From assembly GCF_048128805.1 (NCBI RefSeq), contig NC_135998.1, positions 22,156,063 through 22,220,062 of the forward strand: a stretch of 64,000 nt of DNA, read 5' to 3'. The notes below the pieces were generated by a model, which was not told the origin of the DNA, did no database searches, and saw only the letters and a program-made list of their open reading frames with translations. This DNA is from Centroberyx gerrardi (lineage: Eukaryota > Chordata > Actinopteri > Beryciformes > Berycidae). The position numbers and the translations under genes were made by a program. Below are positions 50,281 through 63,936 of the stretch, piece by piece. How positions within the stretch are numbered: position 1 is the first letter of the stretch; every line of letters starts with the position of its first letter.

Positions 50281-53200
50281 TTATTTCAACACTGGATACT
50301 GCCGCTGACCGCCCAGACGACCCGAGCGGAGTCCGCCTCCTGATGGTGCACTTGACTGGGAAGAGGGGGGGGGGGGAAACAGCAATGAGAAAAGATTAAG
50401 GTGCGAAAAGGAATACTTTGAGATGATGCTTTCTGTTTATGTCTATGTGCTTGACAGAAGAAAAATGAGAGGACATTGTCACTACTCACAAGGCCCAAGA
50501 ATTGGGGCATGAGACCAGCAGAAATTAATACATTCAACTGCACAAGATACTTGGTCATACTCCCAGTTCAGGGCACCTGCGATGTCCCATAATGATGCAG
50601 TCTTTTTTTGTTAATCCTCACCTGTGGAAACTGGGCAGGGTTATAAAAGGTTATGCCTCCAGCGGGTGGATTTCCCTGGGCGGGATGACCCTGCAAAGGA
50701 CAGGCAGAGTTACTCCAGTGAATGCACTTTACCATCCCAGTACTTCTATGGGCAGAGACAGTGCTGGCTTCGTGTGAGACCCCGGATCACCTTCGCCCCA
50801 TTCTGCCCATGAAGGCCGAAATGTGAGACTGAAGAGAGGATGCACCCTCTCACTTTCTGGTGTCACATCATTATAATACACATCATCCTGAAGCCAAGGA
50901 GGATTGGATAAGTAATGACAAGGAGCTGTTGGATCCACAGTGAGGGAGCATTACAAACCACTGGTTTCACTTGTTTTAGTAACCATGCAAAGCATTGTGG
51001 AGGGTTAATGTCAGCTTGTGCTCCCATGGGAACAGGCAAGGGAGTGAACCTGCAACAGTCTCCAGCATGCTTCACTCTCTGATCTATGACTGACCAGTTA
51101 TCCAGTGGCCTTCGTGTGTCGTTGGTTTATCTGTGTACAAAAAATTGAATCTTCAATGTAGTCACTGTCTACAACTCTGATTCGTTTTAATTTGTTGGGT
51201 TGTATTAAACAGATACAGAGTTAAGTGAGTAATGCTGGAGAGAGCAAGCAGACGGCAAGCCGGGCTGCAGGCAGGCATCTTGGGCTGGATGGGCGGCGAG
51301 GCTTAAGGGGCAAATGGTGAAGCGTGCGACTTGTGATGTGACGAGCTAGGTGGGTGGCAAAGGGGTGTGGTTGGCAGGTGGGTGTGAGAGCGGACGTGGG
51401 GCGTTGAGGCCCAGCTAGAGGTACCTGGTTTAAATGCTGACTCACTTCGCGTGATAAAGAACTCATTGAGCTAGAACGTGAGAGCTAAAGACAGCAGGGG
51501 GGGAAATAAAGAACGGACAAAAACACAAACCACAAACCCAGATTAATCATCTCCCATGCATTGGATTAGATTTGCCTCCACTCTCCACCAGTTCAGAATG
51601 AAAATAATGAAATCAGCATTAGAAAATTATGATTCTTGATAAAAAAAATGGACAGAGATGGAGAGAATTAGACTTTAACAGCCAATGGAACTGAGATTTT
51701 ACATTTTGTCCTGGCCACGCATATTGCATGATTATGAGGAAAGATTTTAAGTGGACCGTGCATGCATCCTCACCTTGTTTCACACTCACTCACATACATA
51801 CATACATACTTACATACATACAAGCACACTGCACATACTGGCTGTTAGGAGTAGAGCATCATGTTTCAATGGTGGCATGATGGTACTATGGTAGCTAGAG
51901 TAGCAGACTGCTGCGCTGCCAGCTGACGGAACAAGGTTGTCTTACCTCCCCTGACTGCGACCCATCAGGCATGGGAGGACCCTCTGAACCAGGTGGTAAC
52001 AACGTCGGGTTGAACATCTGGGCAGATTAATGACAAGAGCAACAGAAGAGAATCTGCATGAATAGAGTTTCCAACTTTATACGTCATGTAGGTTGGCTAA
52101 GGATATCCATTTTATAATTGCAGACTTAATTATTCTCAGCAAGTAAACAGTGAAGCATCTGGCTAAAATTGCAGAAAGAATAGGTTAGGCTAAGGATGCA
52201 TATATGTTGCACTACACAGTTCCCATTCAAATAGGAAAGGAAAAGTCTTTCAATCAGTGATGGCCAGTATTCAATCATGACTCTCAGTATAATCAAATTA
52301 CCAGAGCCTAGATTGGAGCTTAAAACTTTTGACACCTAACAGGATATTAGTATTTTTGTGATGTGATGGAAAAGATTGCAGTAAAATTCAACTTTTTTCA
52401 TTAAAGTAAGCCCACACCTCTTTAAAAAGCAGGTCAAAACCTCGCTCATGGATCATTTGAAAATAAAGTTAGCCTAGGAATAATCCAGATTCAATTTGTT
52501 GTGGTATTGTGTTGTTTGGTTGTATTAATTGGGTTTTGTTGCTTGAACCTGTTTTGCCATATGTGCTTTTAGTTTGTAATGGTTTGTTGTCAAGATCACT
52601 GCCTGCCTTGATTTTTCTATCTGCGCCATCTTACCATTAACACATCAAGGACCACAATGGAAATAAGTTTGTCGGCTTTATTGTGATATCCTTGTCAAAT
52701 TAAGCTGAGATGCATTTTCCTTTATTGTTGAATAAACTAAACAAAAAAAATTCACAAGTGCAACAGAGGCAATGTGAAAAGTCTTCCCCTCATATTCTTG
52801 CCTCAACATCACCTGACAGGGTGTACCAGAAAAAGAGTAAAGGAATACCTGTGGTACAGCGCTGGGGTTTGGTGAATTCTGCTCCTGGTTTCCTCCTTCA
52901 CTGCCCTCCATAGGCTGCTGATCATCAGGAGCTGATGAGACAGGAGACAATGAACAATACTTTATTGAAAAGTCTAAAACTTCGTTATCGTACAGCACCT
53001 CCTGTTCAAACTGCCCCAATTCATAGTATTCCCTTGATGTCACATGCATTTCCTACCAATACGGTGTCTTACAATATAGACAGTTCATTGGCTGTGGCTG
53101 TCGTTTGATTATAATCATCTGTTAATTTATAACAATCGCCTGTTATTTTCCTACCAAGATGGCCGTGTGGTGATATAACAGAATACTATGAATACTGGCT

Positions 53201-56200
53201 TTGTTTACATAATGATTGCAAAAAGTTTTTTTTGTGTGACAGCTAAACATGTTTTATGTAATGTGGTAAACCTTGGAATACAACAATCATGTATTTTAGT
53301 TGCGATGGATTAAGAAAATTCTTTAAAGTTTATCTCCCATCTGCAGAACACACACACACACACATGCATGTATATACAAACATATAGTCACACATACTCA
53401 GCAGCGTATTTTACAAACTTACATCACTTAGGGATATTAGTTTTATACATGATACACACCTGAACTAGGCACAAACAGGTTGGTTGGCATGGGCATGGGT
53501 GCCAGAGGGGCAAAGATGTCTGCTGGGGCAGGGGCTAATCCGCCTGGTTTAGCAGTTCTGCTGGGGTTCAGGACGTCCACATATCTGCTCTTAGTGCCTG
53601 AGAACGAAGAAACACAGTTAAGAGGCAGGAAATAGGGGAAATAACAAATGCCAACACTATATTTAATATATAATTTCATTTTGGTTGCTTTTTCAGCACT
53701 TTCAAATTATTTTTGTCCTACTAATAATTCAAATTCTCTAACAATACTTGTTTTTATGCAAGGTCAAAACACAGTATTTGTGAAGCCACAGGCCATAATG
53801 CAGACTCCAGATCTCACCTGCCTTCCTGGAGAACATGTTGACAGGAGGCCCACCACTCGGGGGCATGGCAGGCCCTCCAGGGCCAGGCATGTGAGCCATC
53901 TTGGGGAAGCCAGAGGGAGGTGGTGGAGGGGGCTTACTCTAACGGATGATAATAAAAATTATAACATTAGAATTGGTTGATCTATGAAGATCGGGTTTGC
54001 TCAGTTTAGACAAACAACAAAAGCCAGTGTGCCTAAAATAAACGTCAAAAAGTAAATCTGCCCAGTATCACAGACCTCCTCTTCAGGCTCATTCATGTCG
54101 ACCCATCTCTGCTTCGTCTCATCCCACACAATCTGACAATAAAAAAAAAAGCATACATATTCTCTCATAAGTTGAATTCATACATGACAAACCTGTGAAA
54201 AAATGTGAGACTGAATATAGGAGACCGATGAGGTTAGAACTTGTATGAAGAACGGTTCTAACTTACAGATTTTTTTTCGTCATCTGGCAAGTGAGCCTCA
54301 TTCTTCATCTTCCCAGAGAGCCAGTTTAGCCAGCCACCACCCTGTGAGAATGATGGAAAGAAAATCAAAGTGACCACCAGTGATGAAACATTATTGGAGT
54401 GCTGATAGAAGATCTGAACGCATGTGTGTATATGAACCTTTCTAGGCGAGACTTTCTTGGCCTTCTTGGCCTCCTCCTTGCGGGGCTGTTCAGGAATGGA
54501 GGGTGGAGGTGGTGAGGCCTGCTTGGCAGCCGAGTTGCTCCGCTCTCTTCCCCCAGAGTGAGTGGAAGACTCAGAAGTGTTGCGAGAGCGACGTCCGGAA
54601 GCCTATAAACCACATAAGGACAGATATGAATAATATATACAACATATATAATCCTTCTGAATATCTAATCCTTTTGAGTCTCATGTAGCAGGAGCGTTTT
54701 TGTACTGGGAGGCAGCTTGATGTATAAGTATGCTGCCTTGACAGGGCACAGTCTGTCACAAGGGCTTACTCACAAGTCCTATATAATTGCTCAATGTCAT
54801 CCCAAACAGAAATGAAATGGAAATTTTCAATGTTGCCAAATTCTGCAATTATTATCAGACATACCTCAACCGTTTGAGTGAGACACACAAAAACTCACCA
54901 AGTGCATTGAAGACTGTGACGCAGTCCTCGATCTCCTCCCCGGACCCTGCAGGGCAAGGAAAGACAACATGGTTAACTATTCCCTATATATTATTATGCA
55001 TGGACACAAAAAGATATACGACTGTATGGACGGACATAAAATTGTACATCGCTGGTTAACTGAAAGAAGATAAAAAGAGTCTGGCAAGGGAGGTAAAGCC
55101 CAGCAGATATCCAGCCAGATGGATACTGACCATGTGAGCCATTTGGTCATAGAAGTCCATCTGAGGTGTGAGGGCGCTCCTGGGTGGGGAGGAAGATATT
55201 GGCTGAGCAGTCTGCATCTCCGGTGGGGCGTGGGACAGCTGCTCTACTGGGGGGAAGCCTATATGCCCAGGAGAAGGGGGCATGTGCATCTGGGGTGGTG
55301 GGTGGTTCATCTGTAGAGGGGGCTGCTGCATCTGAGGGGGCATGTGAGGTGACATGTGAGGTGACATGTGGCCCATCTGAGGAGGTGGGGCACCAGGCTG
55401 CTGCAGGGCTCCTGGATACATGTCTGGCTGCTCAGGCTGGGGCTGAGGCTGGAAGGGAGGAGGGGCAAAGCCAGGAGGCTGAGGAGGGTAGCCTGAGACT
55501 GGCATCTGGCCTGGGGGTCCAGGCATGCTGGGGGGCACTGGGTAGAACTGGGGTACATCAGTGGTGGGCATGGGCTGTGGTGGGACCATCCCATCTTGGA
55601 GGATGGTGGTGGGAGCTAAAAGACAGAGAGAGAGAAATTAGATCTGATGAATTCCGAATGTGGCTCATTACAACGGGAGAGATTAAAAAACCACAAGAGC
55701 ACAAGCACACACTCACACACACACACACCTGGAGGCATTAGCTGTACTCCCTGCGGTGGCGGCCCAGGCAGTAAAGAGCTCATCAGAGGATTGTCAGGGG
55801 TGGGGCCATCTAACTCCAGGGGCATGGCGTAAGGCTCAGGCGGACTACCCGGGTCCAACTCAGAGCTGGGCGTGCTGCAGTCGTACTGTGTCGGAGTTGC
55901 TCTGTCTGCATTGTAGGCTATCACCCCCGTCTAAGAGAACAGTGGAAACAACCAACAGTTACAATTACACAGAAAAACTACAACCTTGTGTGTACAAGTT
56001 CCAATTTCACATCACAGTCTACCTCAACATTAAAAAATAAACTTGCATATCCATAGCCATTTTTAATTGATTTCAAAAGGCCTGAATTTTCTAATTTTTC
56101 ATTTTTTTCATCGATCTAGTTCCTTCATATGTATTGTTATAATCCCTCAAGCATACGACTATAAATACTTTTGCACTGTCATGTCAATTTGCAGTTTCCA

Positions 56201-59200
56201 TGAGGTTTCTCCTCCTCACCCTGATCTGTCCATCCAGCTGTTTCAGGTGGATCAGCCACCCAGGCTCAATGAACAGCTCCTGCTCCGGCTTCTCCTTCAG
56301 CTGGGGGTCGAAGAACCGCAGCTTTTCAGACATCTGTGGACAAACACCAGATAAATACATTTGTTAGAATGCCAAAACCGTTATGCATATATATTAAAAG
56401 AACAGAGAGAAAGAGCTCAAAACAGAAGTATTGTCTCTGTGTACCTGTATGAGCTGACTAATGAAAACAGGGGAGTGATAGGACGGCTGCATGAGGACAG
56501 TCTTGGAGATAACTTCACAGTAGTGGAAGGCCTGGGCGCTCAGCCCGGCTTCAGCCAGGCGACATGCATAGATCAACTTGAACACCTAATAAGGGATGAT
56601 AAAGAGCAGAGAACAGTGTTATTCCTTATTATTAGCATCACCAGGGGTGAACATATCACAAAATTATGTGCTATGCCATTGGGCTAGGGAAATGCTAAAT
56701 CAAAGACACGACCAGATCTTTAGTAGTCCACATAAGTCTACTTAGTCTGTCCAATGGAATAAAATTGAACTGAATGAATGAATACATTAATTCATATTAT
56801 GTGCTTGGGAGCTCCTCTACAAGAGTCAGGCTGTGTGTTCGTTGTTTCATTCATTTGTGTGTAAAGCTTTTTGCAATGCGCAGTGCTTAGGGGAATTGCG
56901 GTATGCACTGTTAAGGCTGCTGCACAAAGCCCCAACAGCCCAGTGATTTTCTAACTGTACCGGCTAAGGCAAGGCATTAATTAAATATTCTGTTCAGCGA
57001 TTCTCTCAGTTAGCTTCCACAGCACCTTGGTGATAACAGGTGGAGTTTTTAAAGTAACATAGTTTCGCTCACTTCAAACATGTATCATCTGTCAAGTTTG
57101 GATGTGTTGAAGTCTGGGAGCCCTGGCAGAAAATATGAACGCCCTATACCATAACAGATTTATTAGAAAATAAATATCACAGATTCTCTATGAAAGGTTT
57201 CTCTTGTTTGATGTCCAGGACATAAGAAAGGGAAACCTCTTATTCAGTAAGTACCAAGGAACTTACCTGGAAATTGGGCAGTGAGCAGCACTGGGAGCCC
57301 AGAGACAGGGCATATTCATAGGCCTCAGTCCTCTGGATCGCTTCATTGGTCGCAAATTGGCAGAAGGACAAACTGAAGTGAAGAGACACAGTGATAAGGT
57401 CATATGTGGGTGTATTCTGGGCAAACTGTATCATGGTCTAGTAAGGCCCCTTACAACTCTTTGTGTGTGTGTATGTGTGTGTGTGTGTGTGTGCCTCTGT
57501 GTCTAACCTGTGGTTAGAGCCAACCAGAACCATCTTAGTGCTCTTCTTTGTGAACACTCCCAATCCAACCTGGGCCATCAAGTAACAGAAGTGGGCAGCA
57601 TCAATCAGCCCCTTCGAAGCTGCCACAACACAAAATGATTGCATTAGACCGAGTGCAGGGGAAAAGGTCTGATTTTGTCAGCCTATAGAAACAGTGGAAA
57701 GTGGTAAATAAGAATGCAAACACTATTTGGCTCTGGTGTCTTTTTGATGTGATCCTACCTAAAGTGTCACCCATGGTGGTGATAGTGCGTGTATCCAGGT
57801 CCAGGGTGTGTGTGAGGTTAGACAGCACCATGGCCAGGTGAGGGCGCCAGTCGCCCCACTTCTCCTCTCCGCAGCACTAGAGACACGAAGAGGAGAGAGA
57901 TCTTTAAGAGACACTTACAAGGCAATAAAGGCATACAATACTACAAACTTATTGTCAATGTAATTTCTTCAGCATAAATGTGGAAAAAAGAATTAGGTGT
58001 GAAGGAGAAGAGGCCAAAGCAATACATACAGTGGCTGATGCAGGCATCCGCCCCGACATCAGCTGGTACACTGTCTGGAGAGGGTCATTGATGGGCAAAC
58101 TGTTGGCAAACCTAACAAAGACAACCAGCATATAGCTCTTATCATGTTTCACTTTGGAAAAAATAATCACAGGATAAAAGCACACACAAGTTTACATGTC
58201 ACATCCTTTTATGCCACTGCTACGCTCTACCTGGTCATGACACGCGCATGTGTCCTGTTGTCCATCTTACTGGCCAAAAGCAAGGCGTGGCCCCAGAGAC
58301 CTCCCTTCATGGCTGCTTCCAGTGCATCCTATTATACAAAAAAGTGGATCACATTACATATTTCACAATAAGGTGACATCACTCCAGTACAGATAAAGAA
58401 GGTATTTCTTACCTTCTTGCGGCCAAACAGTAGCAGCTCCCTGAAGCGTTCGGTTTCCTTGCCAACGTTTTCTGGGACGGTCATGAAGGTGTCAGATAGG
58501 AGGGATAGTGGTCCCGCCCCCGGCTCCTCCTCAGCTCGTGCCAGTGGCTCATTGTTAAAGTCAATCAGGTTGGCTTCATTAGGACTCTTGCCCGGTAACC
58601 AGACAGAGCGATGCTCCTTCAGCAAGAGGTCAGCAATGTCTGTGCCGACCACAGTCTTGAGAAACAGAGTGTGACAGTGAGAAAGACGTTTCAAGACAAA
58701 TATGACAAAGTCCCATACCCGCTTTCAATTTCATGTCTCACAGACCCCCATTGCCATCTGCTCATTCTTACCCCATTCTGTCTACAGAGCAGCACAATGA
58801 AGTCCCAAAGTAGGCAGGCAGAGTCCCTGTCCAACAGGTCGTTGTTGCGGGAACACTCCAGGGCTTTGTTCTGGGAGAACTTGATCACATCCACCTTGTG
58901 GGTCTCCTCCCTGATGGACAGGACACACAGAATTTAGGACAGGGCAGCAATAACTGGTGAAATAGCTTCTGCCTATAATACATTTTGATATTAGACACTG
59001 GATTGCAGCAAAAAAAAAAAAGATATATTTTATATGTATTTATATATGGAGTGGAAAACAATTGTGGTATTATGACAGAGGTGAGTGTAATTTGATCCAG
59101 TCTCTGTGCCTGTGCTTTGGTTTGGAGCAGAATATGCAGAACCCTGGGAAAGTGTCATGGGTTAGGGACTGGAAGCTAAGGATGGCGGCTGAAAAGGCCC

Positions 59201-62200
59201 TTACTTGACAAGAGGTCCAGGGAAGGATCGCAGTTCTGCCTGATCAGGGGTATCCTGCAGCATGGTCTGCAGACAGAAAGACATGGTCAAAAATTTTCCT
59301 TTATTCTGCCTTAAGGTTGTGATTCAAACTGTTGAATTGCTTGACTGAAGTCACATGTGCAAGTTCCTCAGAGAAGGCAGGAGATACACGAGGAAAGCTA
59401 TTGTGTTCAGGCTTTCAACTGTTTGTAGTGCCCCCTGGGGTGTCAGGTTTTGTCAAGTTTATGGGGAATGGAGTGTTCAATGTCTCGCTCCCTTTAAAAA
59501 AGTACATTTCTTTTGATTGCTTGTGATGATATAAGAATTTAAGCTTCTTCTATGGCAAACAGCAGCTGAATGGCTAAAATGTGAATGCACCTTGCCACAA
59601 CACAATGCACACAAACTCCCCACACTAAGCTGCTGGAACTTTATCAGTTTAAAATGTTACCTCCATGTTGTAGATAGCAACAAGAGCGGGCTGTCCAGCT
59701 GAGGGTAGATTGGGCAGAACTTGGACCAGATGACCACCAGGCCCAAAGCGAGCACAACGGTGGGGTATGGTGAACTTCTCTGGGGTCGCGGGACGAGGAG
59801 GCGCTAGGAGGAAAATAGAGGTAGGTAAAGAGAGAGGGACAGAGAGAGGAAGAAACCAGGGCATAATGTCCCAGCTGAATTTATTGGTTTAATTACTACC
59901 TGGTTGAACTAAACCTAAACCTGGTGGGGATACGGCTGACTCTTTTAGAGCATGACCAATCACTAAATGCAAACTGCCTTCATATTAAGGATTGTGTCCT
60001 TACGTTGCTCAGGGGCGATCCAGGTGCTGTCTGCAGTGTACTCGGAGGGATAGGGGTACTGGCTGTAATTTTGGGTAGCATCAGTCTGGTCTTGGTACTG
60101 TCTACAGGAGTAGTCCACAGGCAGGGTGGATCCTGTGGTGTCATAGACCGCTGACACCAAGTCAGGCTGGCTCCTGTAAACCTGGCTCTGTACAATGGAC
60201 AGGCAGGACAGAGGGCGTTATCAGAAATGATATAAAAGACATAAATAAAAGACATAAAAGCAAATATGCACACACACACACACACACAAATGCACAGAAG
60301 TGATTCAGGCCAATAACTACCACTTAATAAACTTAAAATCTGACTACAAGCCAGCAGGGTCAGCCATCTGTTAAGTGTATGATAGCTGGTACAATTAAGT
60401 TTCTGAACCGCTGAGCGGACTGTTTAAAGCCAGGTAGTCATATCTGTATCAGTAGCCTATTCCTGCTGAGACCTACAGTGAGGTTGGAAATTATTGGGTG
60501 TAATGTTGTGAACTTGGTGTAAGCCTAAGTGTAGGTTCAGTGTCAGGACAGTGTAGGTGTAGGGAAGATGAAAGCAGTTCTGATCAGGCGTTTAGAGCAG
60601 GTGTGGAGGCAGGCGGGTCTGGGATGCCATAACGTATTGATCACCCTTTTGGAGATGTCATGGCCCTAATGCAACAAAATATCTGTGATGGGAGGTGCTC
60701 ACTTCATAACACCAATGACAAAGCCACACTCCTCTATCTCTCTTTCCTCAAACATCAAAGCTATATTTCTACCGGTGCGCACCCAAAAATAGCACAAGTG
60801 ATGGTTACATCAGATCCTGTCTCAAAACTCGATTCATCAAGCACCTACTGTGAATAGAGCAGCTGACAACTAGTGAATGACCGTGTGACTGCTTGGAAAG
60901 ATAGCTGATGGGAGAGTAGATACCACTGTGGCTGTCATGGGATAGCAACCAATGGCAGCAGTAACCAAGGCAGGTACAGTGTGTTGGTTACACCCCCCAA
61001 AAGCTATGGTAAGGCATAGAAGAAGAATACCCCTTGAGTCGGGACATTAAAATACACCTTGGAAAAACAAGGTGCTTGATAGTGAGAGTGCAGGAACTCC
61101 ACATTGATTAGTACAACTTGAGAGGTCAGTCAAGTCAATTGGGTACAGTCCAGTGACAAGATCACAGGATATCAGCAGCTCTGTCACTGAGGGGGCATTA
61201 GCACTTAAACACAGGGTCTGGAGGTCAGAGAGGTCAGGCAGCAAAAAAAGGAAGGAGATCTGTGGGCAGAGACCTTGAGTGAAATGGCGCAAGGCTAGTT
61301 AAAGGAGAATTTGTTGCAAGTGATTTCAAAATAAAAACAACACAGACTAAAAGGAAAAGATAAGAATAAAAAACTGTGGAAAGATTTTGAGTTTGTGTGA
61401 AAGAGAGAAGGCAGTTTCAGAACTGCGCGACAGCAAGAAATTGAACAGCCAGTACAGCAAGGCAAGACAACTCAAAAAAAGCAGTAGAGGAAGCTGTCTG
61501 AAAATGAGGAAGACGGCAGTGTATCAGTGAGTATCAGTTTGATAACACTGAGTAGCAGCAGAGAATCTTACGAAGAAACAGAAACAAAAGAGTGAGGACA
61601 ACTAGGCAAACATTTTACAAGGATCCCTCTTTGTTTCACAAATCACTGCAAGTCTGAGAACAACAAAGCAAGTCCTATAAAAACATCCACAGGACACAGA
61701 TAGGAAAAGGCATAGCAAGGTACAGCTTCATCCCTCCAATTTAAGAGTGCATTAAGTAAGATTTTTACTGCCCCATAGCACAAAATGTTCTTAACGTATG
61801 GCAGCCTTTAGAAATAGGCCTATTGCAGTCCATTTCAGCATACTTAATGTAGAGGGAAAAATACCTTCTCAAGCTTGATTTGGCACAAAATTCCATCAAA
61901 CAACATAAAAGAGATCTACATGTTGTGTTTCTAAACCTCAGCACCACACCGCTTTCCATTGCATTTGAATAACAAATTTCAAACAAAACAAATTTAATCT
62001 AAAATCTGATTACATTTAAAAAAAACAAAAACATTCATTTTCAAAAACTTTCAAGGCCTTATCAAACCCACATACTTGTTTTCAAGGCCCATGGGAACCC
62101 TGTAATTACTTACAGCATCACTGTGGGCTGTGGGTGGGAAAAGGCGGCAGAGAGGGATTCACCTCCCACCCATCAGGGCAAATATGGACGGTATGACAAC

Positions 62201-63936
62201 TCTAACCAGAGCAACACCCTGTACAAAAAAGCTGCTTGCCATGTTTAATGATGATCTAAAATATGCTAAGATGCAAGTAAAGTAAAGCAAATAAAAGTAG
62301 CATCTCTATTGTCAAGGGGAAACTGTCCTATAGAAGATTCCACACTAACAAAGGAACAATTCCACCAATATCAGAGAAGCTTGTCAAACGTTTAGGAAGA
62401 TGGTATAACCCAAAGCTCATAGACAAAGAGCAGATTCAGGAGTTGAGACAGGATGTGATTACAGACTTAGAGGGCATAGAGAGGTCAATGTTACCAAGCA
62501 GGCTCAAGTTGTGGATATAGACTTCAGACTGATGCCCTGGCTGATATGGCCATTGATGGTGTGTGAGAAATAATCAAGGTAGATAAGGTAGAGAGAATGA
62601 TATGTTAGGAAATGGCTAGGAGTCCCATGCTGTGTCAACAGTGTATGGTATGGGAAGGGGGTCCTTGAGTTACCTCTATCCAGCCTAACAGAGGATCAAT
62701 TATAAGTTCAATGTCAGGTTAGTGCGGATGTAATGTAGCAGACAGTGTTGTGGGCGTACTTCAACAAGAACTCTGTGATGGGAGGTGTCCATTTAATAAT
62801 TCCAACTACATACTCACTGTCAATCTCCAACATTCAAGCTAGATTGCTAGATAGATCCTCATCCAAGAATAGCACAAGGGAAGTTAAATCAGGTGACCAG
62901 AGGTAAAATCACACATGCATACACTTAAAAAAAAAAAAAGCATACCGGTTGTGACCGGGAGCTGAAGCTGCTTCGCCTGCTGTGGTGGCTGTTGGAGCTG
63001 CGCAGACTGTGGGCCGACTGCTCACTGTGGATGCTGCGTCGGTCAAACTCATCCCCGTATGGGTCTCCACGCCGACGATAATCATCATCAAAACTGGCAT
63101 CATAACCAGGATAGTAGCGCCACTGGTCATCATAGCCTTCTCTCCTTTACACGGAGGGTACAGTGTTTGAGAAAGGCGAACAGCACTGCATTATTTTAGA
63201 GCTATTAGGCTAAACCATCTGTTGCATTTCATAATGTAAATGTGCAAGAGAAATATTTTAAAAAGTATGTATTAAAAGTCGCACAAATCGCTAGCAAAGC
63301 TGAAAGTAACTATCATCTTAGATTCCAATACATTAGATAAGCTTAAACTTCGAAGCCTATTTTCAGTTGGACACATATGCACCATCATACACCATCAAAA
63401 GCACATTTGCTACAACAGCAGCAACTTTCTTATACAGCTCAGCCCACTGTCAATAGCATTTGGTGCTATGGGAGTATTTGCATTGTTGTGGGGATAAAGT
63501 TGCCCCTGTCCCTCTTGGCTATATACTTATATACTTTGCTATCTTAATGTGTGCAAATAGTTTTCTCTGCATACCTGGCAGGATATGGCTGTTGGTTATA
63601 GTAGGGGTCTCTACCTCTATAGGCCTCATCATAGTTATACCAGTAGGACTGATCATAGTATCCTCTGTAGCGAGGGTCATATGTTCCAGGATTGTAGCCT
63701 TCCCACCGGACACATGCAAAGAGGAAAAGAGGGAAATTTGTAATAAAAACTATTAATATACACGGAAAGAGAAATGTATTTTGTAAACTAATTATACAAC
63801 AATAGCTGCAAGTAATCACAGCTGGAAACTACTGTGGCTCGTACCTCCATAATCATACTGTTTCTTGTAGTAATCTGCATAATATTCATCATAGGCACTT
63901 CGGTTAGCTCTCTGGAAGTCGTCAGGATAGCCTTGC
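50281..63936 (-). CDS. sec16a: Protein transport protein Sec16A, central domain to C-terminus (5' end outside window)
   Basis: Sec16A scaffolds ER exit sites and organises COPII coats. Twenty-eight minus-strand exons in phase give about 1200 codons: 63845-63936, 63575-63698, 62946-63144, 60004-60187, 59661-59803, 59205-59266, 58772-58910, 58413-58655, 58231-58328, 58030-58111, 57759-57876, 57508-57619, 57267-57372, 56445-56585, 56220-56333, 55729-55930, 55131-55615, 54899-54946, 54438-54602, 54267-54341, 54076-54132, 53818-53938, 53460-53597, 52849-52931, 51946-52017, 51425-51484, 50622-50690, 50281-50355. First comes a Tyr/Arg-rich stretch ([10 protein letters not shown]), then the alpha-solenoid central domain that binds Sec13 ([55 protein letters not shown]). 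A Pro/Met/Gln-rich region (exon 55131-55615), [28 protein letters not shown], the [17 protein letters not shown] serine motif and the tail FYNPAQ...GRLGGQRQ follow. The outermost acceptor (63936 or 63931) is uncertain. Confidence 0.95.
51792..51832. repeat. (CATA)n repeat in a sec16a intron
   Basis: About nine tetranucleotide CATA copies with one CTTA interruption. Confidence 0.85.
57462..57493. repeat. (GT)n microsatellite in a sec16a intron
   Basis: About 15 GT units with one AT interruption, 15 bases below the sec16a exon at 57508. Confidence 0.95.
60532..60815. repeat. Intronic direct repeat, copy A
   Basis: Shares AGGTTCAGTGTCAGG, TCTGTGATGGGAGGTG and AAAATAGCACAAG in the same order with copy B at 62702-62900. 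Copy A has extra sequence between the first two blocks. No family was recognised. Confidence 0.65.
62702..62900. repeat. Intronic direct repeat, copy B
   Basis: Contains AAGTTCAATGTCAGG, CTCTGTGATGGGAGGTGTCC and AAGAATAGCACAAG, collinear with copy A. It may be a segmental duplication in the intron or two copies of an unknown dispersed repeat. Confidence 0.65.

Larger units (their letters stand above)
60188..62945 (-). other. sec16a: Largest sec16a intron in the window
   Basis: This 2.76-kb intron separates the exon ending SFSSRSQP from the exon beginning SQVYRSQP. It holds a CA run (60266-60288), polypurine patches, and two copies of a diverged segment about 2.1 kb apart (60532-60815 and 62702-62900). 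I found no further exon; a skipped alternative exon cannot be excluded. Confidence 0.7.

Noticed and set aside
49970-50308. 112-codon plus-strand frame with Lys-rich segments
   Set aside because: It overlaps the last sec16a exon antisense and has A-rich low-complexity content with no splice sites.
54899-54946. Reading this sec16a exon as [15 protein letters not shown]
   Set aside because: That frame ends in phase 1 and would run into a stop in the next exon; the phase-0 frame [16 protein letters not shown] joins correctly and matches the neighbouring exon.
55184-55741. 185-codon plus-strand frame
   Set aside because: It is the antisense of the Pro/Met/Gln-rich sec16a exon 55131-55615.
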